A stretch of 64,000 bases of DNA from Cercis canadensis. Lineage: Eukaryota; Streptophyta; Magnoliopsida; Fabales; Fabaceae. Within the stretch, counting starts at the first letter, position 1. Every line of letters starts with the position of its first letter. Both the position numbers and the translations under genes were made by a program. Positions 25,001-37,393 of this stretch are shown in pieces. Location: the NCBI GenBank assembly GCA_003255065.1, contig QAOA01004617.1, forward strand, positions 71,563-135,562, given 5' to 3'. A model generated the notes under the pieces. The model was not told the DNA's origin and did not search any database. It saw only the letters and a program-made list of their open reading frames with translations.

Positions 25001-28000
25001 CAGCCAAAATTGTTGATTTACAAAACCAGGAAAAAACTGTCTCTTTCAAAACTTAGATTTATCCAGAAGGAGAAAATGATCAATAGCAACAATAACAAGA
25101 TGAATGACAATATTTAGCAACTATCAAACAATTAAAAAAATAAAATAAACTTCCTCTATCATCATATTTTGCATATCTTATGCAGCATCATATGGATAAT
25201 TATACAAATTACAAATCTAAAAGATAATAGATAAACCAAGAATATATACAATTTGAATGCTCCAATAATAGACTAAGCCATCTAGCCTGCGAATTAGCAA
25301 CATAAAAACCAGCTCTGAAAGAAAAGCAGTCAGATAAGCTCAAGTTATTCTCCCTCAGAGCCTGAGGTATGGTCACCAACCACCATTAGACACCTCTTTC
25401 TTTTTCCTTGTTTGTACTACAAAATTGTTAGCCACATCTAATTACCTTCTTTCTCTATCATTTTTCCACCCCATAGGCCCCTTAAGTTCTTGTTACAAGG
25501 AAAAGGCCAATTGTCACTAGTTTTATGCAAAATTGTCACAATCTGGCCAAATCAAATTAATCTTACACTATATGACCCAGGAACACAAAATAGGAGCAGG
25601 AATCAAAGCAATATGTTTGGAAAAGAAAGAAGTACAGCACCACATTCAATATACTTTACATATCTAATTATTTCAAAATTCAGTTTTAAAACAAAAATTA
25701 TAGATAAAATAATGTTGTTAATCATCATAACTTCAGATATAAATTTACATTTCCTCAGAACCCTTGACAATGTAATTTGTGTCAAAAGAAATGTAAACTT
25801 TACCTTTTGTGTCCATTCACCTGTAAAAACATTAATATGAGCACCAACCAGATTAAGCTTTGAGCGCCGTGCCCAAAGTCCACGCACTGCATTTTTGGTG
25901 ACTTGTTCAAAAACTGAATGTTGACAATGGACAAAGAAAGGACTATAAGTGTTATAACTCCCTCCTTCGGGAAAAGGATAAAGGATAATTAAATTGATAA
26001 TGGAAATGAAAGGCCAAACAAGCACGGCACATGATAAATTAATGAGGAAAGAGGGCAATGGTAGCACTGAAGATACAGTGCCAAACAAGAAAATGTTAAT
26101 CTTGTGAGCAATAATTGAGAACGGGGAATTCAGCCAAGATTACAATAATAAGAAGTAGGACTTGTGACTAGAGACATTAAAACATGTTAACAAGTTGGCA
26201 ATCTTTAATTGATACAGAACAAGTAGAGGTAACATGCAAAAGATGACAATGAAGGCATGCAGTGACTTGAATAACTGAGGAGATGGATATCTTCTAGGAT
26301 AGAAAACTTAATTAGCATCCAAGTATACACATAATTTTTCAATCGCACCAACAATAAATGATCAATACATTTCAGCAACAAAGACTACAAGATATTATTA
26401 TGATTTCAGGTAGAAACCTACACTAAACCACTTCCACTCAACAGGATAAACTCTTTTTTTTTTTTTTTTTTTTGTAGTTTTTTTTATNTTTGGAGTAGTT
26501 TTTTTGAATGTGTGAGCAACACAACCCATGAATTGATCACTTTATGCATCTGAAAAAGGTTGCATGGAGAAAATAAAACACCAAATGAGTCATGAAAAGC
26601 AAGATATGATCTAACCTATTATTCTGTAGTCATAGAAACAGTTTTTGCATGTATACAATTTATTGCACTAATTGATGATGAATCTAACAACCATTTCAAG
26701 AATCTAAGAGAATGGTCGATACTGATTAATTCTTTTATTTTATAAAATTTAGTCTCCATAACCTCTTTAATCCAAAAGCCATATGCTGATCTACACCACA
26801 AGAAGTCTTGATAACAGGCAAGGCTTCCAGATATGCCATCTCAAAAGGATTTTGTGTTTTTATTTTTTTCAGGTCACAACCCTGACTTTTAGTAGAAAAT
26901 TAAGTGAATTATGATAACATGTCTATACTGGAGGCTATACTGGAGGAAGATTCTAGAGAAAGCAAGAGTTAAAAGACACACTTACTGGGATCATTTGTCA
27001 AACGGCTTAGAACTCCAAATTCAAGAGTTAAGGTCCCACCACCTGCTGTTGAAGTTATCTAAGCAAGAAAGTATTGATTTTTAGATCGATATGAACACAA
27101 GAAATCAAATGAAGGTATAGGAAAAATAAATTAGCAGTGAGTCTAACAGATAGTAATATACAAATTTTTTAACTTAGTTGAAATTCTAGTTCTCAACTGG
27201 ATGGTATTCATGGAATTCTTGTTTTACTTATTTTCCTTCTTGTTTTTATAAGCAAAAGATACATCGTTTAATGTGTGATATCAGTGTGCAAATCTTATCT
27301 GAGATTATTAGCCACTTTACCAAACCAGTAACTAGCAAATATTTAGAGACATATAAATTATAACGTAAAAGGAGGAAGCATTCATAAAGAATTTACCTTG
27401 CTTTCATGCTTATCAACTCCATGTAACAGATTTACAGATCCGAATGGAATTCCTGCAATACAACATTGCATACAACCATTAACAGTTTGTATCACTCTCA
27501 ACAAATAACTAGAGATATCATATGATTATGAGCTAATAACAACAGTTAACAGTTTATGGCATCAAACATGAAACCATACAGAGTTTTGCCACAGAAATAC
27601 TCAGTCATCCATCAACATAATGGTGTTATCAATGCCATCAAAAGCGAAAATTCATAGATACATGCTATCAGGTATAAAATGATCCAAGCAAATAACTCTT
27701 CCTAGAATTGAGAACAATGATCATGAGAGTAAAGCCACTAAAAGACAACCATAATTGTTATGCATCAAAAAAGAGATCAGCCAGGAGCAATACCTGTAGG
27801 AGTGTCAAATGCAGGTAATAGCCTCCTGGCAAGATCTTCAGCTAAGTTCAGTAACTGATTGTCATATGATGGAACTCTCATACCCTGCAGCAAAATTCAT
27901 AAAATTAATTCAATGAAGAACATAAAAACAGAACCTGGTTCCGAATAAACCACCATAACCATTTATCCACCAGTGAGATGTTCACACCAAATTATCAAGA

Positions 28001-29792
28001 CCCAGACCCCACAATCTCTAGGCTTGCGGCAAACCTTCCGACTGACCAAATGATTTCTCTTCCTGACCCCAACTCCACACCACAAAAAATCCCACATAAA
28101 TACAAGCACTTTTACTTTAATTATAATTCAAGTTTATTATTACTATTAAGTCTGTTATTCAATTTTAAGGGCATATCATTCTTTTCTAGTAGCCATTAGT
28201 CAACCCTAGCAAGATTAGTTCCTCCCTCTTCTCTCTCAGGAACCCACAGACGCACATCACTAACCATTAATGCAACCTAAAACTAAACCATCTGGAACCT
28301 GCTATAACTCCTTTCCTTTAAATCATTAGATAATAGGAGGAAAAATATCTTAGGAAACATGCATATAACTAATACCGTAGCATAATCACTGGCAATAAGA
28401 TGAGCAGAAAGTAAACCTCCAAGGACCCTAATAGTAGTCTCGAACACTGAAACTGTTTTATTCTGCAAACAACATGCATATGTGAGGTTCAGATAGACAG
28501 ATATAATTTCTCATAAGCAAAGCAATTACTAAACTGAGTCACCAAAGGCCATCAAAAGGAACGACAGAATTCCGACAAAAGTACATAAGTTAAAATTCTA
28601 AGGTATAATGACAGAAAAATGTTATGACAATCACTAAGCTCAGAGTGAAAAAGAAATCCAAAATAACTAAGCGCAAGGTGAAGATACTAATAGAGAAAAG
28701 CAAAACTATTCACTTTACTCACTATATCAAACCGAAGATTTTTACCAATCCATTCAACAGAAGTTGCAAAGCGTTCCCGGTCACCAAGCAAAGCCAAAGT
28801 GTCCAAGGAGTCAATCTGTTCAGATACATTACAAACATCAGTAACTTCAGGCAAGTTCTCATTAAATCTCAAAATATGGATTTTTCTTACCAAAGTTAAT
28901 GCATAACCACCAAGTGTATCTTCTCCCCCACATGATAGTGGTCTCAATTCATCATGTGGAAAAGCATGCTCCATATATCCATTAAAGGCATGATAAAACA
29001 TCTCACGCACCTAGATTTTCATAACAAGAAAACGTATCAACTTAAATTAAAACAAAACAAAACAAACAAACAAATAAGGTCAAGAGCAAATATAAAACAA
29101 CTATCCAACCACACACCACAAGTCATAACAATGGACGATACACACACAAGATGTTCATGATTCTTTTAATCATCAAAAAAGTACGTTACAGGAAGGTGAT
29201 ATTAGGGACAAAACATCAAGTCATGCTCTATCATTGTTACGCATTAAAATATGGAAAACATAAAGCTTCCAGACAGTTTAGCTTCGAGAATTCATTAAGT
29301 AAATATATAGAGAATGATGAGAAACTCTTGTAAATTTACTTTTTATCATACTGCTTCACAAGAACATACAGTGTGAGTATGGGAGCAATGCACTTCTCCA
29401 TTGAGATCACTAATTCAATTACAAGTGCTGTCAATTTTGTCGATCAATCTAATATGTTACCAAAATTAAGAGGCTTTTCCCAAATGGGTATTTGAAAATT
29501 AGTTTACTGCTTCACTCAGTCCTAAATGCATTATATAATGAACATGTTCAGTGAAAGATCAGCAGAAACGGTAAGCAATATGCCCATCATAATTATCAAT
29601 AAAAGATTGAAATTTTCTTCAGAAGAAAGATTAAAAAGGAATGAATCGAGAAACCATAAGAGGAGCTACCTCATCTCGAAGTTCTTTGGCTTCGTCCGCG
29701 GTTACTCTGTCGGCGAGAATTCTCTGTATTGGGAAAACTGAGGCTAATAGAAAGAGTGAGAGGATCTGAATCGAGAGTTTCCCAGCTCCCAT
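19032..29792 (-). CDS. MNS4: ER alpha-mannosidase I, EDEM class (GH47), MNS4-like
   Basis: Glycoside hydrolase family 47; plant MNS4/MNS5 trim mannose from misfolded glycoproteins to mark them for ER-associated degradation. Seventeen exons read in frame: 29792-29670, 29010-28891, 28815-28723, 28462-28376, 27884-27794, 27452-27397, 27058-26986, 25913-25804, 24981-24931, 24320-24232, 24097-24016, 23926-23813, 23256-23177, 21036-20901, 19988-19918, 19821-19581, 19253-19032; 612 aa. Residues 1-27 look like a signal peptide (LSLFLLASVFPIQRILA). GH47 hallmarks follow: GGYALTLIDSLDTLALLGD (about 74-92), GTLTLEFGVLSRL, DSFYEYLLKAYLLFGD, and SFFLAETVKYLWLLFD, whose ET (about 434-435) is the conserved calcium-site end of the barrel. 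The C-terminal ~165 residues are an EDEM-type tail without KDEL. Length and the IAA4 neighbour favour MNS4 over MNS5. The last exon's frame is the least certain part. Confidence 0.95.
20451..20654 (+). mobile_element. LINE 3'-end fragment (zf-RVT-like), antisense in MNS4 intron 14
   Basis: The translated sequence contains VVLWQCANHAVFCYLWLNQE, close to the LWRC...A..WYIWLE pattern of the C-terminal region of plant LINE reverse transcriptases. It lies within the intron between exons at 20901 and 19988, on the strand opposite to MNS4. It is short, has no polymerase core and is decayed. Confidence 0.45.
21207..22450 (-). mobile_element. LINE 3'-end fragment in MNS4 intron 13, split by a hAT element
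   Basis: At 21207-21455 the minus strand encodes LWRCVAYAVLWYIWLEQNTL followed by LLYDRIVFMTYLWC, the zinc-binding tail of a non-LTR retrotransposon reverse transcriptase. Beyond the insertion at 21463-22200 the same strand continues with TFRLGTKFFLLDAWFLNDPF (about 22330-22390), matching the usual LINE motif ...G..I.FW.D.WLG.. just before that tail. It is a degraded coding remnant with no intact polymerase. It shares the orientation of MNS4. Confidence 0.6.
21463..22200. mobile_element. Non-autonomous hAT-type insertion, 738 bp
   Basis: The insertion is bounded by an 8-bp direct repeat ATGGGAGC (21455-21462 and 22201-22208). Ends are imperfect inverted repeats: left TAGGCCTGTTCGTCGGTCGG, right (reversed) TAGAGGTGTACATAACCCGA. 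An 8-bp duplication with TAG.. ends fits hAT. The interior has CCGACC/CCGAACC-rich subterminal words and no transposase. It interrupts an older LINE fragment inside MNS4 intron 13, so it is the younger insertion. Confidence 0.7.
24578..24596. repeat. (CA)n microsatellite in MNS4 intron 9
   Basis: About nine CA units followed by a TATACATACATATATG tract, within the intron between exons 24981-24931 and 24320-24232. Confidence 0.85.
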
Positions 29793-31078
29793 GGGTCTCT
29801 GGTCTCTGCTTCCTCACTCTCTCTCAGTGGAGTAGCAATTCAACACAACATTTTCTTTCCTTTCTGTTCTATTCAATGTTCCGCGCCTGAGCTCCCTTCA
29901 CTGGCATCGGGCGGCCGGAAAAAGTAATAATGATAATAAGGATAAAATAGTAACGGGGTTTGCAAAGCTACACTCGGCCGCAGCGGGATAATGCTACGTC
30001 CGCTCACTTGAGTCTGGTGAGACCAATAGTGTTGTTAAAGCTCTAGGAAAATTAAGTTATTTAGTATGAGAAAGAATATAATTTTTTATAAAATATATTA
30101 ACAACATAAGATAAGAAAAGAAGATTTTATGATATCATATAAGTATATTATATTACATTAACATGTTAAGTATACGTAATTTTTATATTTTATTAGATAT
30201 AAATATAATTTATTTTATTTTCTCAAACAAATTTAAAAATAATTGATTTATACATATGTCATTCACACATTAATTATTTTCATGTAATATGACATATTAT
30301 ATAAATACCAAAAGTATCTAACAAATCTCCTATAAGAAAACATGTCAAATTCTTATTATTTTTCTATTTTGGCAAAGTTTTAATTTTTTTGGTACGATTT
30401 CTTATATTACATGATTTATGTTTTTTTTATAAGAAATTATATGTTCTGTGACATGCTAGTAGATTTTTTTTTTTTTGAGAGCTTTAGAATAACACCAAAA
30501 TTACTATGTAGGTTCCATAAGAACCCGCCCAATTAGATGGCGTGGTAGCTTATCTAAATATTTGAGTTTAACTAGACTCACTTTACATAGATATTTTTTA
30601 TACTTTTGGTTCGAACTATAAGTTTGAACATTTTACCTAGACTCTAATTTTCATAAAACTTTTTCTAATGATAATTATTTTTAAGTTACATTAGTACATT
30701 GATGTTCGAATTTCTTACCCTTTACAAATTACTCAAACTCAACCACTAGACCACACTTAGTGACTCTTTTTTTTTAATGCTTTTGACTATAACTCCAAGT
30801 TTGGATGTGAAACCCATAAGTTGTGAAGACAAACCCAATATTACTTTGCTACAAGCCATTTGATAATAACTTATTATTATTGATCGTATTCATCCAAATT
30901 GAGAAAATAAAGTGAATGTTTTCTAAGTAAATATGAACACATTTTTTTATTACATAAGAGTACAATACGCTTGGAAAAATGAGAAAAATATATGATAAGA
31001 ATATAATCTATTAGGCCATAACATTAAATACTTTGATTCTTGTGACCAAAGGAAGTGTCACTAGACAAGTCTTTGGCT
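29793..31078. other. Promoter side of MNS4 and AT-rich intergenic DNA
   Basis: The first 200 bases are GC-richer, with a CT-rich leader (29812-29826) and GGCGGCCGG near 29910, fitting a 5' leader and core promoter for MNS4. Beyond 30000 the sequence is AT-rich, with no coding region and one SINE-like fragment. Confidence 0.5.
30688..30765 (-). mobile_element. tRNA-derived SINE-like fragment
   Basis: On the minus strand, GTGTGGTCTAGTGGTTGAG resembles an A box and AAATTCGAACATC a degraded B box, spaced about 30 nt. The sequence is clearly related to the SINE at 44761-44855. Similar weaker traces occur near 31040, 40690 and 49090. Confidence 0.5.
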
Positions 31079-31087
31079 AAATACACA

Positions 31088-34037
31088 GGCAAATTTACAG
31101 AAATAATATTGTTTAGAAAAATAATTACGGATTTAGGTTAGTTTTGAAAGTATTTACGGAAGTGGGTTAGTTTTTCTTACTAAAAAATGCTGAAGCGTTT
31201 TATCATAAAAACGCTAAAGGAAACCGCGTTTTTAACACAAAACGCAAAAATAGAACTGCGTTTTACTAAAGAAAATGCGGATTGATATTGAATAAAACGC
31301 TGAATCGATTTAAAAAAGATGGGCGGAAATTGTGAGAAGGAAACGCGGTTTGAAAGAGAGTTTATTGACTAAAACTTTTTTTCAAACAGAGTTTTAGTCA
31401 ATAGACACTGTTTCAAACCGCGTCTTAGTCAATAGATACATTTGTGTTAAGTTTACAATTGATACATATTTCTAATCAAATATGGGACAATGAGATTAGT
31501 AAATTTAAATTTAATTTTTTAGTTTAAATTTGTTAAATTTAAACTATTAGAAATTTATGTTGATTATTTATTTGTTTTGTTTGTAATTATTAAATTAATA
31601 GAGTTAAAATGTTAATTTACATTTTAGTTTAGATATTTGTCTTAATTTATGTTAGTGTTGTTTACTATTACAATTTTATCTTCATTTATTAGTTTAAATA
31701 TTTTAGTAGTATCTATTAAATTTGTATAATTAAATAATAGAGGTTTCTTAGATACTTTTAGTATTTATGTAGTATGTCATACTACATAGAAATAACGAAT
31801 AAATGAATAACATGTGTACAAATTAACTGTTTTTAAGTTTATTTAAAAAAATAAATAAATTATATTTTATATATAATAAAATATAAAAATTATGTATGCT
31901 TGCCACATCAGTGTAGTATGACATACTTACATAGTATCATAGAATCTTCGTTAAATAATTAATTTGCATTTTTAGTGGTTATTATTAAATTGTGTAAATA
32001 AATGAGTTTATTTAAATTTGTTATTAGGAATTATTAAATTAACAAAGTAGTTAAATTAAATTTGTGATTTATAGTTTAAAATTTATTGTTAAACTTGATT
32101 GTTTGTAATTTAAGATTTGAGATTTGAGATTTTAGGTTAAGATTAAGGGTTTGAAAATTTGGTTTTGAGATTAGGTTTAGGAACTTAAAGTTTTAAGTAA
32201 AGGAATTGGGGTTTAAGATTTGGGTATTTACTTTAAGGTTTAATATTGGGTTTGATATTAGTGTATGAGTTTTAGGGTTTAGGATTTGAGTTTTTAATTT
32301 AGGGTTTAATATTTAGGGTTTGTGATTAGTGTATGGACTTTGGGGTTTAAGTATTAAGATTTGGGGTTAGGATTTAGGGTTTGAAATGAGGTTTGGGGTT
32401 CATATTTGCGACTTAGGATTTAAAATTTAGAGTTATAGTATACCATGGGGGGTTTTGTGATTTTGAGTTAGGTTTTGAGATTTAGAGTTTTTGATTTGGG
32501 GTTTGAGAATAGAGTTTGGGGTTTGTAGTTTAGATATTGGGGTTTATGATTTAGGGTTCAAATATTAGGGTTTTGAATTTAAGATTATAATTAAGGGATT
32601 AGGGTTTGAGGTTTAGGGTTTGGAAATTAGGGTTCAAAGAATAAGGTTTGGAGTTAATTTTTGGGGATTAGGATTTGGGGTATAAGTTATGGATTTTTGG
32701 ACTTGGGTTTAGAGTTTTTAGGGTTAGGCTTCGGAAACAAGAGTTTTGTGTTTAGAATTTGAAATTTGTGATTAAGAGTTTGGGGTTTAAGTTTAGGGAC
32801 TTGGTTTTAGGGTTTAGGGTTCAGAGATATTGATTTTGGGTTAAGATTTTTGAATTTAGGATTTAGGGTTTGGTATTTAAGTGTTGGATTTTAGAACATG
32901 GGGTTAAGGTTAGGGTTAGGGTTAGGGTTTTAGGTTTAAGTTTTGGGACTTGGTTTTAGGGGTTTGAGAATTAGGGTCTAGAGATATGGGTTTTGGGTTT
33001 AAGTTTTCGGATTGNTTAAGATTATAATTAAGGGATTAGGATTTGAGGTTTATTATTTGAGGTTTAGGGTTTGAAAATTAGGGTTCAAAGAATAGGATTT
33101 GGAGTTAATTTTTGGGGATTAGGATTTGGGGTATAAGTTATGGGTTTTTGGACTTGGGTTTAGGGTTTTTAGGGTTAGGCTTCAGAAATGAGAGTTTTGT
33201 GTTTAGAATTTGAAATTTGTTATTAAGAGTTTGGGGTTTAAGTTTAGGGACTTGGTTTTAGGGCTTAGGGTTCAAAGATATGGGTTTTAGGTTAAGATTT
33301 TTGAATTTAGGATTTAGGGTTTGGTATTTAAGTGTTGGGTTTTAGAACATGGGGTTATGGTTAGGGTTTTAGGTTTAAGTTTTGGGACTTGGTTTTAGGG
33401 GTTTGAGAATTAAGGTCTAGAGATATGGGTTTTGGGTTTAAGTTTTCGGATTGGTTTTAAGAGTTCGAGGATTAGGGTTTGGGATTTGAGATTAAAGATT
33501 AGGATTTAAGGTTTGAAATTTAGGGTTTGAGTTAAAATTTAAGGATTAAGAAATGAGGTTTATTATTTTGGGTTTAGGGTTCAAAAACTCTGTATCTATT
33601 GACTAAAACACGGTTTGAAACAGCGTCTATTGACTAAAACTCTGTTTGAAAGAGAGTGTATTGACTAAAACGTGGTTTGAAAGAGAGTTTATTGACTAAA
33701 ACTCTATTTGAAAGAGAGTTTATTGATTAAAACTCTCTTTCAAACAGAATTTTAGTCAATAAACTCTCTTTCAAACCATGTTTCATTCTCACAATTTCCA
33801 CCCACCTTTTTTTAAATCGATTCAGCTTTTTATTCAATACCAATCTGCGTTTTCTTTAGTAAAACGCAATTCTATTTTCGCGTTTTATGTTAAAAACGCG
33901 GTTTCCTTTAGTGTTTTTATGATAAAACGCTTCAGCGTTTTTTAGCAAGAAAAACTAACTCACTTCCATAAATACTTTCAAAACTAACCTAAATCCGTAA
34001 TTACTTTTCCAAACAGTATTATTTTTGTAAATTTGCC
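31088..34037. mobile_element. Large inverted-repeat element filled with telomere-like repeats
   Basis: Terminal inverted repeats of about 300 bp begin GGCAAATTTACAGAAATAAT at 31088 and end ...TGTAAATTTGCC at 34037; blocks such as GCTGAAGCGTTTTATCATAA and AAATCGATTCAGC-type words are mirrored. The element is flanked by identical 9-bp repeats AAATACACA (31079-31087 and 34038-34046), as for Mutator-like transposition. The interior holds (a) short tandem units containing TTTGAAAGAGAGTTTATTGA near both arms, and (b) about 1.4 kb (32100-33580) of degenerate TTTAGGG-like sequence. No open frame for a transposase is present, so it is non-autonomous. The N at 33015 is flanked by a 436-bp duplication (32579-33014 and 33016-33453), so the true interior is probably shorter. 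Confidence 0.8.
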
Positions 34038-34046
34038 AAATACACA

Positions 34047-35216
34047 CACATCTATGTTGTACCAATATTTCAAAATCGGTGTGGTACTTGTTTTCGAGAC
34101 GTATCAGAAACTTGAAACTTGTACTGGAGGAGAAAACTCATCTCAACTTCTATTTTTTTCATAAAAAAAGTTAATACATTTTGAAATGGCCAAAATGCTA
34201 ATTTTGACTTTGTTTTACACTTATTATTTTCTCCCCCATTAACTTGAATCCTTCACAAACCCAACCTCCATTCTATTCTTCATTAAATTGAAGGAATATG
34301 ACATGATTTGTCGATTGAAGCTAGTTTTTCTAATGACCTTTGAGGTAATTATATGACTTCAACTCTTGCTAAAAAATGAACTCTTCTTTGTTTTATATAA
34401 TATATCATTAGAGACACATGTTAAATGCGTTAGATGTTTGATATTTATTAATAAAAATGACAAATATATTTTATAATATATAAAATTTATAAATAAAGTA
34501 TAAGACTATTTATTAATGAGAGTCTCTTTCTAAAGGTAGATTTATTGCACATAGTATTATGGTAGCCCATGAGATCATGCATCATATGAAGAACAAAAGG
34601 ATGGGTAAATGGTTTGTTATGAGTATATGACTGAAGCAAAACATGAGTAGAGCTTATAACGGGTGGAATGGAGATACATCACATTTATGTTTGAGAACGT
34701 AGATTTTCTCAGTAAATGGGTTTAGTGGATCATGTGTGTGACCTTGAGTTTCATACAGTTTGAAGTGGAGGAAAAATAATCATTTGATTATTTGAAGCTT
34801 TCCTGAGGGCTGTCCAGATGATCATCTCTCCCTCTGTCTATTTGGTAATTTTGAATTTGTTGGCAATTAGAAGTTACTCAAATTCAAAAAAAATGGCACT
34901 ATTCTTTGGTATACGTCATATTTGCTATTCGCTAATACCTCAAAAGGCAAAAATAAATGCAGAGAAAAAAGCCAGGATAAACAAATCAGCATTTAATATA
35001 ATTTACAATTTCCAAGGGTTAAAAGCTATGAAGAACCCAGTCAAAAAGTGATTCTACAGTAACGAATTCTCAATCTAACCTAAACAAGTCAGTATACTTG
35101 TTAATCATAATGACCAATAAAACAACCCCCAGTTTGCTCATGGTGAAACTGTAAGAATCTGGAATGAATGTGAAGAAGCCATCCAATTGCTCATGGCAGT
35201 GCTCTGTTTAATAATG
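34047..35216. other. Intergenic and 3' flank of EFG1
   Basis: No coding region is recognised. The final stretch next to 35217 should contain the EFG1 3' untranslated region; an ORF-like plus-strand frame at 34818-35051 is low-complexity and unsupported. Confidence 0.5.
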
Positions 35217-37351
35217 TCATGCCTGCAAACAGAGAATAAATGATGTAGTTCAATTTAAGAGAGAAAGAATAGAGTGGAAAACAAATATCACATATAATTG
35301 ACGACAATGAACTAATTCACGTGTTCTATCAGAAAAGACATCTCTGCATTTGCCCCACCAGTGGCATATAGCATAACATTTTAGTAGGTATTTAAGTTAA
35401 GAAGCACTGGTATCCTTAAGCACACATTGTGTGAGCTTTAAAGATCAGTAATTATGATTGGAAAACATGCAAATACATTATTTTATACAACAATTTCAGA
35501 CACAAGGCTATTATGCTAGTGATTGGAGGTAAAACCAATAATGATGATAGCCTATTCTAGATATTCGGATGTCAAATGAGATTATTGGTTTGTTGAAAAC
35601 ATGCAAATACATTATTTTTTCTTAAGCCTCCTAAGCCACCTATGAATCTTACAGAAGATTATTTCTATCGAATATCCACAACACTTGAAGATATGCAATA
35701 AGAAAAGATCAGAAAGATCACAAGTAACAAACCTGCTTCTTCTTCTTCTTAGGTCTTCTCTTTCTCCGGGGCTTGTGAGCATCAGAATTGGAGCTTATAC
35801 TACTACCATGACCTGTCCCAGAATTTGAGGGTCCCCTTGCTCTAAAGTCTGAACTACTTCTGCTATTTGATGTGTTGCTTGATGTGGACACCTCAGCTCC
35901 ACGCATAGATGAATTTTGCCCTGAAGAAGACCCAAACCTTGGTTGAGCAGAAACCGAACTTGACATCATCTTGTTTGAAGGGCGAGGAGGTGGCATTAAA
36001 GCTCGGGCAGAAATCTGCCTCTATAAAAATTAAAAAGGGGTGAAGATGATTGAGTAAAAACAATTGTAAAATTAATAGATGCTTATGTATTTATAATTTC
36101 CTGAAACAATGCAATTACCACTCATACAACATACCTGATTTTTTTCATCACTGGACATGCCAGAAACTGCTTTGCCAGAAGCACTAGAAGCCTGCTCTCT
36201 GCAAGAAATAGGAAATTTCATGATGCAGATTTTATCTAAATAAACCAGGTTACAGGTTTATAAACTTTAAAACAGTAAAGCAATTGCACGATACCATTGG
36301 TACTAGATATTTCTGTGTAGCACACAAACAGACAGAAAACATCAGAAGTTATATAAAAGAATATACTCCTTCCATTTCAGTATCATCTAACATCATAGAT
36401 AGGTGTTAATTAAATTACACTTCTAAACATTCATTTTTCCTTTTATTTCACCACAGTGCAAATTGCATTTTCTATTAATATAAGTGCTAAGTTCATAAAT
36501 ATCTTTGCTCACCTTGTACTCTTATCTGTCCATTCATCATCTGCATCAGCTTCATCACTAGAACTTCCAGAAAGGAAAAAGTCATCATCACTCAGATCCA
36601 AAATGCCATCATCCTCACTGCCAGTCTCTGTAAAAGAAGCAAAAGAAAGACACCTGTCCATCATCCGTCTTTCTGCTCTCATGCACACCAAACTACAATC
36701 TATTCTAAAATTTGAAAAAGTCTACAAATCGCAAAAAATAGAAGGTCTCATCTTCGAAGTTGGATATAAAAAAAGGGATATATCACCTAATTAAGATTTT
36801 TATAATATCAGTAAGGTAATCTGTTAAAGAAGGAATATAAGCCTGTATATGTTGTTATATTTGGGGGGGGAGGAGTGGAGGTACCTTCTAAATCCTTCCC
36901 ACTTGCTGCAGCTGCAATTAATCTGTCTTCAATCTGCTTCCGCAATCTATTTCTCCTATCAACTGTCTCTGAATCATCACCTCCAGTAAATAAAGGAACA
37001 TATTTTTCAGTCTTGGGAAAGTACTGCAGTTCAAAAGACAAGAATTTGTTAGTTATGAATATAATTATTGTCAAGAATCATATGCGATAGACAGAACAAG
37101 GTAAACCTTAGACAAATCTCAAAATAATTGCTTGTGACAAAATGGTACAAGTAAGCATCCGAGTATAACTAGCATTTTCCTGTAGCAGACAAGCAAATTC
37201 TTGAAAGGCCCAAAAGCTTAAATTGGATTTCTCTCAGAGAGATTGGAACAAAAGATTTATATTGTAATGAGGAAAAATTCATACCATAACCAAGAACCAG
37301 GTAATCTTGAAGCAAGCACTTCATTCAGATCTTGTTCTTATATATACACAA

Positions 37352-37393
<42 letters not shown>

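Noticed and set aside
25603..26088. 161-codon minus-strand frame as a separate gene
   Set aside because: Only 25804-25913 is coding (MNS4 exon 8); the rest is flanking intron that happens to stay open.
32100..33580. True chromosome-end telomere
   Set aside because: Repeats are degenerate, enclosed by inverted repeats with target duplications, and genes continue on both sides; it is interstitial and inside an element.
33590..33780. CRISPR-like array
   Set aside because: Plant nuclear DNA; repeats are degenerate, contiguous and part of a transposon-like element.
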